From: Amblyomma americanum
Lineage: Eukaryota; Arthropoda; Arachnida; Ixodida; Ixodidae
Direction of reading: 5' to 3'
Length of the DNA stretch: 64,000 bases
Assembly (NCBI RefSeq): GCF_052857255.1
Contig: NW_027526505.1
Coordinates: 610,501-674,500 of the forward strand
Shown here: one piece after another, positions 33,401-45,440 of the stretch
How positions within the stretch are numbered: the stretch's first letter is position 1
How the letters are laid out: the number at the start of each line of letters is the position of its first letter
Position numbers and translations under genes: made by a program
Notes under the pieces: model-generated
Seen by the model: the letters and a program-made list of their open reading frames with translations, nothing else
Told to the model about the DNA's origin: nothing
Database searches by the model: none

Positions 33401-33720
33401 CCCACCGCGGTGACTCAGTGGTTAGCGCGCTCGGCTAGTGATCTGGAGTTCCCGGGTTCGAACCCGACCGCGGCGGCTGCATTTTTATGGAGGCAAAACG
33501 CTAAGGCGCCCGTGTGCTGTGCGATGTCAGTGCACGTTAAAGATCCCCAGGTGGTCGACATTATTCCGGAGCTCTGCACTACTCCACTTCTTTCTTCCTT
33601 TCTTCTTTCACTCTCTCCTTTATTCCTTCCCTTACGGCGCGTTTCAGGTGTCCAACAATATATGAGACAGACACTGCGCCATTTCTTTTCCCTAAAAACC
33701 AATTATTATATTATTATTAT
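33401..33720 (+). mobile_element. tRNA-headed SINE, second subfamily, complete
   Basis: The head ACCGCGGTGACTCAGTGG contains the A-box (from 33411) and GGTTCGAACCC is a perfect B-box (33455-33465), so a Pol III promoter is recognisable. The body includes GACCGCGGCGGCTGC and GGTGGTCGACATTATTCCGG. The tail is ACAGACACTGCGCCATTTC, CCCTAAAAACCAA and an ATT-rich end. This is the best-preserved SINE in the window and shows the likely consensus for 23424-23705. Confidence 0.88.
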
Positions 33721-33800
33721 TTAATTTTTCTTCCTTTATGGCGCAGCTCGGTGTCCACCAAGATATGTGATACAGGCGTCATTTCCTTTCCTTAAATCGT
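33721..33800 (+). mobile_element. SINE 3' tail fragment
   Basis: GATATGTGATACAGGCGTCA and TTTCCTTTCCTTAAATCG repeat the SINE tail for a third time, directly after the complete copy. No head is present. Confidence 0.6.
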
Positions 33801-35490
33801 CCAACGAGCAAGGCGTCGCACCGAACGAGCGATGGATTTCCGTGTAATCCTCGGCAACGCTGCAACACGCTGTCGCGTCCCACTCTTAAAGACGATGCTT
33901 AAGCGTCCTCCAATTTTTCTTTTATTTTCTGCAAATTTTGTTTTGGTCAGTTTTTGTTTAGTGATTTTTACTCATTGTTTCATTTCTAGTTCTTTTATTT
34001 TACGTATGTTGCTAAGGAACAATTGCTTAATCAACTTTTATATTTTTGTTTTATTTACCACACAACTTATGATCGACAGTTCCTGCGGAAAACTTCTGTC
34101 TACAGCTTCGGTCTGCAACTTCCGTGTACAAATTCCGTCCACGCCATTCATGAGCCAAAAAAGGCTTTCGCCTTCTTAGGTGGCACTATAAATCCGCCTT
34201 TGGAGTAACCAGCTCTGATTTGTTTTCAGACGTAGTGATCTGCAGAGGCGGCAACATCCGGCTGAGGTGAAAGTTTCAGCGTCCTGAGTATTTTACGTTG
34301 GCACCATCCCATATTTTCCGGCGCGTGCCCACTGCCTGCGTTCGCGCGGGTCGGTTTACATAAAGAGCGGCAAATAGAGCAGGGCACCCTGTCTCTCTCA
34401 CGAATAAAAGCAAAGAGAAGCAAAGAAAACGGTGATGAGAGACGTTCCCAACACTAATGAGCAGCTATGGGTATCTTACGAGCCTTCCTGGGAAATGGTA
34501 CGCCTTTCCTGCAGTGCATTTCGTGATTACATGTACTCTCGGCGATGATGCAGTCGACGAAATATATCAGCCTGCGGCGATTGAATTTTAAAAAAAACCG
34601 AACCACGCGCCAGCGAACACGTGATGGAATTGCCCCAGGCAGTATTTGTGCGTCTCATTACTGCTGGCAGTTGCCTATACTCACCTTTATGTTGATATAT
34701 TTTAATATGCATACTATGTCTGGATTCATTGTTTCACGCTGAGGGCAAATCAAGACGACGAGACTCTCAAGAGCGCTTGCCGGTGTGAAAGTTGCCACAC
34801 CTTGCGGAAACAGCTCGCATTAGTGCGCGGAAAGTCGCATTTAACAGCGAACCTCTGAAGGCGCCGTCGAACGCACGTAGCGTCAGTGTAAAGTACTCGT
34901 TTACAAAATACACAAGCGCAATGCGGCCCGCGGCATCGCTTTTTGCCGTTACGATTGCATACTGACCACGGTTAATGAAAGAGCCGAGGCACGGAACTTA
35001 AAAGCATCCTTAAACTATCGCATCCACGTGGAATGAAAAAAATCACCGACGTATGCTATCTGTTATAACCAGGCACGAACTTCATTTATATTCTTCATGG
35101 AATACAACTTCACAGTTCCGTCGAACTTACCGTAATAGGGCCTTTCATCGCTCATGTCTTCAAGGACAATGCATTCTGAATCCGCCGACAAGAACTTATA
35201 AGTTAGTTCAGGGACACCTAGGATTCAATAAATGGCAGGTGAGATTAGCTTGCGGGAAATTGTTTTCGTAATACATTTTTTCGTGCCATTATAAAGCGTT
35301 ATGATAGTGAAACCTCTTTACTCTGGAACGTTAAACGTTTTCGGGCATTAAACTGCCGGTAAAGCAGTGAACAATATTCAAGAATACAGCTAGAAAGAGG
35401 CAAAAAAAGCACTCACAAAATATTTGTTTGCAAGAAATAACCATCAATAGAGTAGCCTTCCGCTTTATTATTATTTTTCTTTTAAATACA
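33801..35490. other. No recognisable feature
   Basis: A/T-rich sequence with short frames only; no domain, element end or RNA gene recognised. Confidence 0.35.
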
Positions 35491-35499
35491 GCAACACGG

Positions 35500-36335
35500 C
35501 CAGTTGAGCAAGTTGGTACATACTTGAACAAACACAGCGCAGGAACACGGACAAGAAATTCCCTGTCTTACCCTACGCTCACCAGTTGTCCCACCGGTTA
35601 AAGGAGGTAGCTGCAGATATGGGGTTGGTGGGCTTTTTTCTGCACCTAATAAACTCGGCAAATTTTGCACCATGGGGGATAGGGAAATGAGAGAAGAAAA
35701 TCAAAAAATAGGAAAAACAAAAAAGCATGCCAAGTAAATCATGATTTGAAGTTTGTCTTTTGTGCCAAGGGTGTGATGTATAGTGTTCCGTTCACGTGCG
35801 GGAAGAGATATATAGGCCAGACGTGAATTTGCGTGAATACCCGCCTACGTGAGCACAACACTTTGGAAGCGGCCCCTTCCTCAAACCTAGCCCTGCACCA
35901 CAAATGATGTCAGGGTTACACCTCAAGACCTAATGAGGAATCATGTACTTCACTTTTTATCTATACTAAGATCTTGTACAATAACGAAGATAAATTAACT
36001 AGAGAAATCAGCAAAGCATTTCATATCCGCAAACACCACGACACAAGCCCAAGCACCCCATCCGTCCTCGTTCATGACTGTGAATTATTGTGTCTTGATC
36101 CCCACGACTGAAGTTGTCAGCTTATCAGTGTTCTTGGTAGAGGTCATGCGCGCTCTTCACTGTAAGGATAGCATATTTTACATGTTTCTTTTCAATAAAC
36201 CTTCAGTTGCTAGTTGTCGCCCCAAAAACGATGGCTACTCAGCGCTTGTCCCATCCTGTTTCTTGTCCCTGTTCGTGCGCTGTTTCTGTTCGTCTTTTAT
36301 TTACCTTCATTATTGGGTACTCAGGTAGCTTTCAT
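35500..36335 (+). mobile_element. Penelope-like element, 5'-truncated, GIY-YIG domain, inverted 5' stub
   Basis: From about 35745 the plus strand reads VMYSVPFTCGKRYIGQT, then an in-frame TGA where the family has Gly, then VNTRLREHNTLEAAPSSNLA, the GIY-YIG endonuclease. The C-terminal region follows with LTREISKAFHIRKHHD and ends at a TGA near 36110. The 3' end word TTTCTTGTCCCTGTTCGTGCGC (36259-36280) recurs inverted at 35537-35558 upstream, giving ~34-bp inverted arms (35525-35558 and 36259-36292). RT is missing. Confidence 0.75.
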
Positions 36336-36339
36336 TGAT

Positions 36340-38620
36340 GCACATCCCCCTTTCACTTACCATATCGCGTTAATTTGGTGTTTAGCACACATTTCGAATG
36401 CACGAAGTCGCCGCTTCTTTTCCTAGTCTTGGCCACTTGCTAAATATAATACGCGTTAAAATGCAGCGCGCATTGTGAATCGCAATATCGATGGAGTGGA
36501 ATAAATTTGTGTCTGATACCAACACGTAGAAAACCAATAAAACGTCAACCAGAGCATGAAGTAGACGCCTACAATCCGCAAGTTTTATTCTCATGTGAAT
36601 CAACTGCTTCTCAATAATAGTAGAGTCGGTGAGGTCTCAGAAACTACAGAATCGTTTGTTTTCGACGCTCGAGGTAATACCTTGCGTAGTTATGCTTATG
36701 AAAAAGTAATTCAGTTTTGGCGATACTAAATCTCCTTAAAATAGGATCACTTATGTGCATTGAACAAATATCTTTACTTAAAGCAGTAGGCACGTACCAC
36801 GAGGCGACTTTCACTAAGCCTGTATAGTGCGACGTTCAGCGATCGCAGTTTGCAAAGCTGAATTCATCTTTATTTGTTTATTTATGCTACATTTATGTTC
36901 TGTTGTCTCGCTGGGATCGCCTTGGCGCTACTTAGTCCTCCCTATAGTGTTCTGGGAGTTTGGCCTCTGGTGGTCTGGGTTTATTATAGTTTACAGGCTC
37001 TAGAAAATTAAATGACCTCACATTTGTGCGGGTAAGCGCGCACTCTCCTAGCGCGCCTCGTACGAACAATCAAAGGGCCACCTGGCTCCGCTCTACAGAC
37101 ACGACATCATTAATCGTGACGCGGAAAATACTGCAAGCGATATTACATGCCGGTGCGCACATCATCGTTTTACGCCGACACCACAACAGCTTAGCTACGC
37201 GCCCTTATCTGTAGTCGCCGTTACAGATTGATGACGTGTGGAAAGAAGCAGTTAGGTTATGGTAATATCTATTGTAATGAGGGCTAATATTAGCTCGTGA
37301 GGTCTGCAACCGTTTTTATCGAATCTATATTCTCAATAAGGACTTCGTTTCCTGTCCAAGGAACGCACCGTCAATGGTACCATCTGTTCGGGGCTCTGTG
37401 CGCTAGACCATGGGAAGAAAATGCGTTCTGGTTACGCAATTATGGTTAGTAGTACGGATTCTAGGTAAGCGTAAAAAAGTTAATAATGGCAAAAAGAAAG
37501 TTCTGAATACTCAGTTATCCCGAAATGTAAATTACTATTTAGTGGATTTATAAATTATGCGTTATAAATAACGTTCCTTTTGCATGCCTAAATGTTGCTT
37601 GTATTCTGGCTCCAAAAGCAGCAAGTATTGGGAAGGAGATATTTCTTACCGTCGTCTTCAACGCTGGTCATTTTGTCATGACCCTGTCTAAATTCGAAGG
37701 TCCGGTTATAGGTGTACCTTGAATAGAGGCAAAATGTTATAAAGGATGCGCACCATCGTCTCTTCATTCACTATTAGCACTTGGCGACACACTTCGCTTG
37801 CTACCAAATGAACCAGGTGTTTCAGGCAAGCGGGCACTTATTTTAAATAACATGGTTTTTAAGATAAACAGAACCTCTCTGCGGCGTAACACAAGGGTAG
37901 GCGGGGATCAAAAAGAGGTGAACCATGTGAATTACAAAAGGGATTAACTAGATTCTATTAGTTAACTTTTAACTCTTATCAACAGGCACCTGATTTCAAT
38001 GAGATATTTGTAGCCAGACGTTAGTACTAGCCATTTAAGTTTTCAGGTTTCGAATACGCGATTACCAACGCCAGTGTGAGTCATCTAATTTGGGCCATTT
38101 CTTGCACCATTCGAACACCACCCGCGTGCAAGATGGCTCAAAGTGGTGTAAATTATATCGCGACACTCCAGGTAGCCTCATTTGGTTGCACCTTCTGAAC
38201 CTATTCAGAGGTACAGCACTCTCGCACTGGATCTGAGAGTGCAGCTAGCGCCCCACACACTTCACCACTCGATTTGAAATTGTGCTGCACTGCTTCTTAT
38301 GCACTTCTGCACTATCCTCCCTGCGGGTTCTCTTCTCGTGCAAGTAGTGCAAGGCGCTTGGCGCCCACCGTAACACACAAGTAGCAGACAACTCCTTGGC
38401 CATGTTTGTTTCAGTGAACGGCGTTGAGACCAGAGCTGAGACGGCGTCATACGCGTGCTAAGCACGGTGCGTGCGCAGTGCCCTCAACAAACTGCCGAAA
38501 TGACAGCGCGTACGTGTGCGTGTGTGTCTGTGTACGCGCTTAAACTCCGGATGGCAGGCGCACCACGTATGGATTCTAAGCGTTCTGCCTACACTCGCGC
38601 GATCCTTTACTCCATTTCTC
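36340..38620. other. No recognisable feature
   Basis: Short unrelated open frames on both strands; no motif or repeat boundary recognised. Confidence 0.35.
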
Positions 38621-38629
38621 TTTTTTGTG

Positions 38630-39800
38630 CAAATATTATTGTTGCCCTCAGCACGATGAAGCGTTTACGTTGCAGGCAGATACCTAGATGTTGTTTTAAG
38701 AGCGTTAGAACTTACATTTTTCGTTTCGTGTCCGTTTCTTCGTCCGCTCTCAGTGATTAAATCACGTGATCATAGCTGTAACACCTAAGGTCTACAAAAT
38801 GTGTTACCCTCCCCTCCCGCCCCCCCCCCCCCCCCCCCGCGCGCTGTCGTCCGGCTGGCACGGCGGCACGGTTACACCCGATACTGGCTACTGCTACTGC
38901 TATTGCTGAGAGAAAGAAAGAAAAGGAAAGTGCAGAGGCCTGCCTACTGGCTCAAGCCGAGCCACGCTCGCTGCCGCGTGCTGACAATAGGAGACCTAAA
39001 GGATAGGACAGCAAAGATGGAAAGAAAAGGCGCGCGCTATTATGCCCCGGGAAGATCCCGGAAGCAGTGCAATACCGGGCCGACCAGAGCCAGCGCGCTT
39101 CCAAGCCAAGCACTCAGCCATATTCCAAAAGTAAGTTTAATATCTTGGGTCCACGGACCCGCAGCAGATATTAAATCATTTATCAGATATCAGGCGTTCC
39201 GATTCTGGCGTTCCGATATATATTGCAACGGGACGACGGTCCCGCCCAAAGGAAAGCACACCAAGTCGGAGAGCCGAAGGAACACCGCCGGCGGCCCCCA
39301 ATCGTTAGCTTCATCTGCGCGCGCTCGCTCCTCAGCGCGCTCTCCGCGCCTCTTCTTCCGCGCAGGGCAATTGATTAGCGTACGCCGTGCCCTGGACGTT
39401 TATTGTCTTAATGTTTACAATATGAACAGGTGCCCAGTCTGGTGCCACCTATTGTCGCCATTAGTAAAAACATTGTGGCCCAAGGGAATAACGCAGAGGG
39501 TTGGGAGTGCTGTCAAACGAATTGGCATACTTCGGCGCACACAGTTGTCAGTCGGGTTGAAGCCTGGTGCCTGTGAGTGATTCGTACCGACAACCTTTAT
39601 TCCTCGAAACTGTTATGAGAGCTACTTTTGAAAGGCTGTAGTGGGCGCACCCATGACCGTAGAATGCAGCGGGTAGTACCAAACGAATCGCCGTTGTTTG
39701 ATGTATACGTTGTCATCTAAATATGGCGAAAGCATAGGTGAAAACAACTTAGCTAACCCTTTTCATTTGATATCGAATTCGCGAATCATTCGTTAAACTG
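38630..39800 (+). repeat. Unclassified dispersed repeat, copy 1, with insert
   Basis: Two blocks match 57290-57870 in order: 38720-38800 (TTCGTTTC, AAATCACGTGATCATAGC) and 39420-39800 (GTCGGGTTGAAGCCTGGTG, GTACCAAACGAATCG, GATATCGAATT). Between them copy 1 carries a C-run (38818-38838) and about 520 bp absent from copy 2, which contains the U2-derived sequence. No protein motif is seen; the 259-residue plus frame 38801-39580 overlies the insert antisense to U2 and is not believable as a gene. Confidence 0.6.
39045..39200 (-). ncRNA. U2 snRNA-derived sequence, 5'-incomplete (probable pseudogene)
   Basis: Read on the minus strand it follows U2 from the branch-site-helix region onward. TATCTGATAAATGATTTAAT and ATATCTG match stem IIa sequence. 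A hairpin GGGTCCGTGGACCC and ATATTAAAC follow, then ACTTTTGG at the Sm-site position, GGAATATGGCTGAGTGCTTG, and CGGCCCGGTATTGCACTGC with TTCCGGGA as the 3' terminal loop. The conserved first ~45 nt of U2, including the branch-site-recognition segment, are not recognisable. This makes a functional gene unlikely. Confidence 0.72.
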
Positions 39801-41660
39801 TTTTTAACACGTGGGTTATCGCAACGTTTGTGATGACTCGCTCCGGCATTACCAACGCCTCCGCATACACTATAGCGATTGGCCTTGAGGCCGCCGTCAG
39901 CCCGAGCCTACGCCGGCCAGTCAGTCTCTGACAGTGGCTGCGCCGCCACCGTCCGCCAACAGTAAACGCGAGTTGTTGAGTTGAAATAAGTCCAAGTTAT
40001 CACGCAACTCTTTTTTTGTCTAATTGGATGAAAAATGCAGTCCCTTTTCGGATAGAATAGCAACGGCCTGCTTCACGCGTACAATCTGTCAATGGTCATA
40101 TCGAGAGGAAGTGTGAAGAATCTCTTTATATATAGTTTGTTACCACATCAAAATACCCGCTGAGTCGGTTACGGTTGACCTGCTTCTCTTTCCGAAACAC
40201 AAAGAAAAGCGCGATGCCAAATTGTTCTTGACTTTAGGAATTAATAAATTTCATTGCCACTCCACGAGATGGGCAACTCCGAACAACCGCACAGCGTGTT
40301 CAATAGAACTAGCACTGCCACGCTTATATGTCAAACCAAGCGACAAACCTCAGCACACGTCCACAGCAGACGAAGGTATTTGAACTTTTGTACTCGGTTT
40401 GGCCGCTGAACCGAGAGCACTAATGTCAGGCTACATTCGCGCCGCAAGAACTGGCACTGCACTAGCACGGCACTTTCGTGAACTACAGAAGAAAGCGCAG
40501 CCGAATCGAGGAGATCTTCCATGACACACCATACACACGAAAATCTTAGCTTCGCCCGTGCTACAGTGCACCCCGCTCCTGGCTACTTAGCAGCTCCAGC
40601 GAGGGTGCGGCAGAGAATGTCATGTGGAACGTGCGTCAAGGAGTGTCGCGATTCGGTTGATGTTGCTCTTCGCCATCCCCTAGATGCACGGTTTTCGAAT
40701 GGCGCGAGAAAAGATTCAATTGCGATGCGGAACAGTGGCTACCGTTATAGTGTGTTTAATATTCTGAAAGTCACCGTGGCTATAACTAGCGGCCAGGTGC
40801 TAATTTTAATGACCGCATTTCGAGTTCTCCCTCCCCCTTCATTTATTTCTTTAATTTTACCATTCTCGCACCGCTCTCTTTCCGTCTTTGTCTCTAAAAT
40901 TCCCTTTCCGACGAAGAGTCGCATGCCTGTGATTGTTAAACACCGGCAAAATTATCTGCTTTTTCATTAAAGGGTTTTTCTCTCTCGTTCGCTTACAAAT
41001 CGATAATTGTAGCCGGGTGCCTGTCGGTAACGTTAAAAAGTTATCCTTGAGATTTTCGTTATTCCTTTACTAGTTAAAATGATTCGCTTGTTTTCTGACG
41101 TCCGCCTAAACTAGTGTTACTATGCCGCAGTGAGCTTCTATTTACCTCAGGAATTCTAAATTTAAACATTAGTGGCCGACTTGACACCAACACCTAGTAT
41201 ATATTCTAACGTAGTGGTGACGTTCACCTGGCTGTCAAAACCAAAGCCAAAAGGGCAAAAGCCATAGCTAAAAAGGGCCGCATATAAAGAATTAAAAGAC
41301 TCTACGGCAGCGTTAGCAACAGGCATGCTCGGCGGTCGTCGCGCAGAATATGTTATTATTTCGTCCTTGTTAAACTTAAAGCTACCAAGAACCACCGAGA
41401 TGTGGCGCCAAAGCAATTACACCGATCATGAAAAACATGGAAGCACTTCGCATGGCTGCGAACATTCTAGATAAGTAAGTCTGATGTGCACCTTGCCTCA
41501 CAAGGAAACTTAAAATAGCACAAATCAAAAAGATAGCAAAAAGATTTTTGGCATTTGAAGCGTGAAACCGATGCTTTAAAACAGAGTAAATGTTAGACAG
41601 CGATACAAAACAAACACGGAAGAAGCAGAAACAATCACTGATAATGCAAGCAGTGGCCAC
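39801..41660. other. Mostly no recognisable feature; 3' flank of the gypsy relic at the right end
   Basis: Short frames only. About 41160-41660, on the minus strand, is T-rich sequence just after the gypsy integrase end and probably includes that element's 3' non-coding region. No LTR boundary could be fixed by eye. Confidence 0.3.
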
Positions 41661-41671
41661 TAATCCGCATC

Positions 41672-42404
41672 AGAAGCCTTTACGCGCACATGTGCAACTT
41701 CCGGCCATACGCAGCGCCGCTCAGATGGTGTCGCTCCGTCGGGGGCTACTCAATAATTAACTCTCCAAGTCGACGAATGAGTTTGTATGGCCATGTCACT
41801 TAATCCGCGTGCCCAATGGGCGTCCACACCAATAAATGGTCACCCCTTTTGTACTCCACTTGGCTTTGGCGTATGTTGCTGTGCCGGGCGTCGGTGCGGT
41901 CATGGTCTTTAATACACTGCTGTGCCCAGGTGCCGTGCTTCTTCAGCCCACTGTACGTAGGTGGCGACGTCGAGGTTATTTTCTTCGGTAACGTTTGGTA
42001 GCTTGGCGTCAACCGTTACGGCACCACGCCTAGAACAGACTCAAACGCACCATGAGGGTTGAATCCGGTCTCGCAGGAGCAGACTATTTAAGGCAGGGCG
42101 ACGTCCGAAGTATTTTTTTCGCGTTGAGATAGATTGCATAATATCTGCTATGGTCTTGCTCAAGCGCTGCGTAAAGCCGTTCTTCTGCGGACTGTTGGAG
42201 AGCAGGATGGCTGTCGTTGGCTGCACCGTGAGCGCTGTTTATCTCTCCTTGATAAACCGTTCGGGGAGCCGTGTCGCAGAGGGATGCATTCCACGAAAAA
42301 TCTTGCGACTTCTGCTGCTGTTCTCTTCCATGGGACTTTTGCCTCGGCCTTGCTGGCAGGGCAGTCGGTCGATACGATGATCCACTTGTTCCGTGACTTT
42401 GAGT
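41672..42404 (-). pseudogene. Gypsy integrase, core and C-terminus
   Basis: Minus-strand frames carry RNKWIIVSTD (first Asp), TAAEVARFFVECIPLRHGSP, then KNGFTQRLSKTIADIM (family QTNGLTERLNKTLADML; the catalytic Glu region, here altered to TQR). After further breaks come NLDVATYVQWAEEA, DHLLVWTPIGHAD and a VAPDGATPSERR block, the usual end of this gypsy integrase. Stops and shifts are frequent. Confidence 0.75.
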
Positions 42405-42868
42405 TCAATTCAATTCAATTCAATTGTTTCAATTAAATTTATTTCCCATGTATACATGGTGAGGGTCGAGAGAAAAAAGCCAGAAATTGTGGCTTGACAT
42501 GTCCCAAGGCCCTTATATTGTAGGGAAGCAGGCAACATACATACACAAAAATTATTAAAAAAGACAATGAGGAAACGAAGCATACACAACAAATGGTAAC
42601 AAAAAAGCAACAGAAAAATATACTTCACAGGAAAACATGTCATTGGTTATTCAAATCGGGTCAAAACATTATGGAGTGAAAGAGATAAGGAAGCAGTGAA
42701 AGCATGGTGAAACCAAAAAAGTAGCACATACATCCTATATGTTTTTCTGGCATGCTCGTGATACATCCTCTTTTGCAGCATGAAACTTATTTAAAAGACG
42801 GGGCAATGTGGTTACTAGGCTATATTAACCATATATTGCGCGGCATGTTGGAATATGCCACAGTTCGC
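42405..42868 (-). mobile_element. 5'-truncated LINE-like 3' end with (TTGAA)n tail, inserted in gypsy integrase
   Basis: On the minus strand, non-coding sequence ends GGGAAATAAATTTAATTGAA and then (TTGAA)n at 42430-42405. It splits gypsy integrase between LGPFPK (about 42905) and RNKWIIVSTD (about 42390). The left boundary is approximate and no clean target duplication was resolved. The parent LINE family is not identified. Confidence 0.6.
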
Positions 42869-43766
42869 TGTGTCCGCTAGGGTAAACTTGTACATTTTTG
42901 GGAAAGGACCAAGCTGGTCCATGCAGATTTCCTAGAAGGGCCTTCGCAGTGATTTAGTATGGTTCAGAAAGCCTGCTGGGCGAGTGGGAGGGCTCTTACA
43001 TCGCAGATCATCTAATTAGGTTTTCACATCTGGTGCGACATCAACAGATTGTTGGGACCAGTAATAATTGTCTCGAGTGCCGCCGAGGGCTCGAGAAATC
43101 GCGATATTCACGGCTGTCTGCTGGTATTAGGAAGCCTGTAGAACTTCGCCGACAATACTTCTTGGTACAGCAAAGAACTAGGTGGGTTTGATTAGTGCGA
43201 AGCTCATATCATGGAGGACATCATTCTGTACACAGAATGAAGACAAATCTAGCTTGGACGAGTCTGGGGCTGTAGAAACCTTGCTTTCCAAGTACTCAGT
43301 GAAGCGTTTTATGTCGCGGTTCGAGCGTCGCTGCTGTTAAAAGAGGTGGAGCTGATATCTTCTAGCACGGCGTCGTCGTTGTCGTCCTGCGTGTGCCGGC
43401 GCATCTAAGGGGCTCATGACAAGCAATCAGCGTCAGAGCCCTTGCGTCCGGGCTTGCAAGCTACGTTGACGTCAGCCTTTTGGAGTCGTAAACTCTACAG
43501 AACGACGCGGCCAGAAGGGTCCTTCAAGTTGGCGAGGCAGCACAGCGCGTGAAGGTCAGTCTCAAAGCCGGAACGTTGAAAAAACTGCTGGAACTGCCTA
43601 CAAGTACGGGCGGATTTTTGATATGGCTCACATTATTTTGACGTGGCCCATTCTTCATCTTCGTCGTGAAATTGTTGGCCTCTGCATTTAACAAAGAGCG
43701 GCTGGAGCACGCGATTACTCTCTCGTGGCCTTGTTGCTTCTGGATGAGAACGACGCATAGCGCCAC
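42869..43766 (-). pseudogene. Gypsy RNase H (second part) and integrase zinc-binding region
   Basis: On the minus strand NSVALCVVLIQKQQGHERVI and SRSLLNAEANNFTTK continue RNase H past the Penelope insertion. Then come TDLHALCCLANLKDPSGR, CKPGRKGSDADCLS (end of RNase H), IKRFTEYLESKVS, ALGGTRDNYYW and PPTRPAGFLNHTKSLRRPF, which form the integrase N-terminus, ending near LGPFPK. Frames change repeatedly. Confidence 0.8.
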
Positions 43767-44093
43767 GCTGTTTGCGTAAGGGAAAATAGCGCAAAAGACG
43801 GGGACAAGTGAAGAAAACAACAGGACCAGCGCTACTCACAACTGAAGGTGTATTCAGAGAAAACAAGGAACATAAACAGCGCAATCAAACAAGATAACAA
43901 AGCAAACAAACGTGTAGCTATGTGGGATCGAGGAACCGAACTTCACTGTCAAGCAGGCAAACCGACGGGTTGTTAACGCAAAATCTAGTTTTTTCTTCAT
44001 ATAGAACGCCTCCATAATTTCCCTAGTCATCTGCGTTTGGTGATTGTACGAAACATCACTGTGAAGAAAAGAAGGGATAAAAGATTTGCAGTC

Positions 44094-44618
44094 TCACACA
44101 TGATCTCCTAGATTCGTAGGTTTATTAGCCTCCATTGTATTAGCATGCTCAGTTAGGTGCGTGTTAATACAACGACCCGTCTGGCCAATGTATACTTGTC
44201 CGCAAGAAAAAGTTATTTCATAAACAACCCCTTCAGAGCATAGAACATACTTAGTTTTATGTTTAATTCCACAGGTACTTTTGGATTCGTTTTGCTTTTC
44301 AGCCTGTCTTTCCACCTTAGCACATAACCGTTTAATTCTTTTAGGAGCTGAAAAGAAAACCCCTATTTTATACCTGTTCGCCACTTTATTCAAGTTATAC
44401 GAAACGCGGTGCACATACAGGAGAACTGCAACCTTCTTCCTTTCCTTCTCTTTGTCTGACCCAGGCACTGCAGCCGAAGTCTTAAGAATTTTGGCTATCT
44501 TGCCGCAGTCCAACAAGATGACATCATTCGGGTAACCTGCTTCTCTTAATCTTTTAGCCTGTTCATTGAAGCTCTGATTAATCAAATGGTCAGAAGATTT
44601 GGACAAAGCAGAAAACAA
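44094..44618 (-). pseudogene. Penelope-like linker and GIY-YIG endonuclease
   Basis: The 174-residue minus frame begins in the linker (LINQSFNEQAKRLREAGYP, YVHRVSYNLNKVANRY, VFFSAPKRIKRLCAKV) and runs into the endonuclease (GVVYEITFSCGQVYIGQTGR, CINTHLTEHANTM). Gly-Val-Tyr and Tyr-Ile-Gly correspond to the GIY and YIG signature, with the following Arg and the Glu-His. The frame stops at 44094 before the C-terminal part. This domain supplies target nicking in canonical Penelope-like elements. Confidence 0.88.
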
Positions 44619-44639
44619 CGATGAGACAACAATTCCTGA

Positions 44640-45440
44640 TTACTGTTTAGAATGTTGTGACTTGTAGTTCAACAACGGCTTGCCGGCCCTTGGCAAATAT
44701 TCCCAGCAAATATGTCCGGTATGAACTTCCGGGCTCAAATTTAAGAAATTGGAGCTTGTTATCGGCCGTGACCTCTGTGGTGAATTGCAGACTATGAGCA
44801 TTTTCTTTGAACACTCTCAGAACATCAGTGATATGTCGAGGAAAATTAGTTTTATCAACAAAGATTAAGAAGTCGTCAACGTAACGGAAAATCTGCGACG
44901 CTATTCCGCCCAAGTATGTTTTAATACCCTGATCTACGAAAGATAAAAAGATCTCAATTAATACCGGTGCCACCCTGGAACCAGTGCAAACGCTCGCTTT
45001 TGCGTGAAAAGCTTACCTTCCCATTCAATGAATGTAGCCTTTACATAAAATGATAGTAATTCAAGGAAGCTAGCTACTGATATGCCACAAGCCTTTATAA
45101 ATTCTTCATCGTTGTCCGTTGTCATACATTTTTCCACCGCACTCATCATTTCATTGGGAGGGAGAGAGTAAAACACATCAGCCACGTCTACACTGAATAC
45201 ATTACAGGATCGTGGATTGTCATGCGGCAGAAATTTTACGATGCTATCTGAGTTGCAAACCCTAAAAGGGTAATTAATAGCCAGGGAAGCCAAATGCTTC
45301 TGCAGGTATCCGGAGACTTCATATTGCAAAGTACCCTTCTCCGTCACAATCGCACGAAATGGCAAGTCAACCTTATGTGTCTTGACAGAGAAAAAGACTT
45401 GAACAAAGGCCTTTCGCTTTCTTCACTCCTGCTGTGAGTC
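44640..45440 (-). pseudogene. Penelope-like reverse transcriptase
   Basis: The minus frame 45365-44958 has LPFRAIVTEKGTLQYEVSGY (its start extends in another frame to about 45440), FSVDVADVFYSLPPNEM (Asp motif) and KLFTQKRAFALVPG. After a shift the frame 44973-44647 has APVLIEIFL, the catalytic box RYVDDFLIFVDKTN (about 44905), and NKLQFLKFEP. Penelope RTs are related to telomerase RT rather than to LTR or LINE enzymes. Upstream of 45440 the RT N-terminus is broken into short pieces (about 45720-45440). Confidence 0.85.

Noticed and set aside
38801..39580. 259-residue plus-strand open frame
   Set aside because: It starts in a C-run giving poly-Pro, runs antisense to the U2-derived sequence and across a repeat boundary, and shows no domain.
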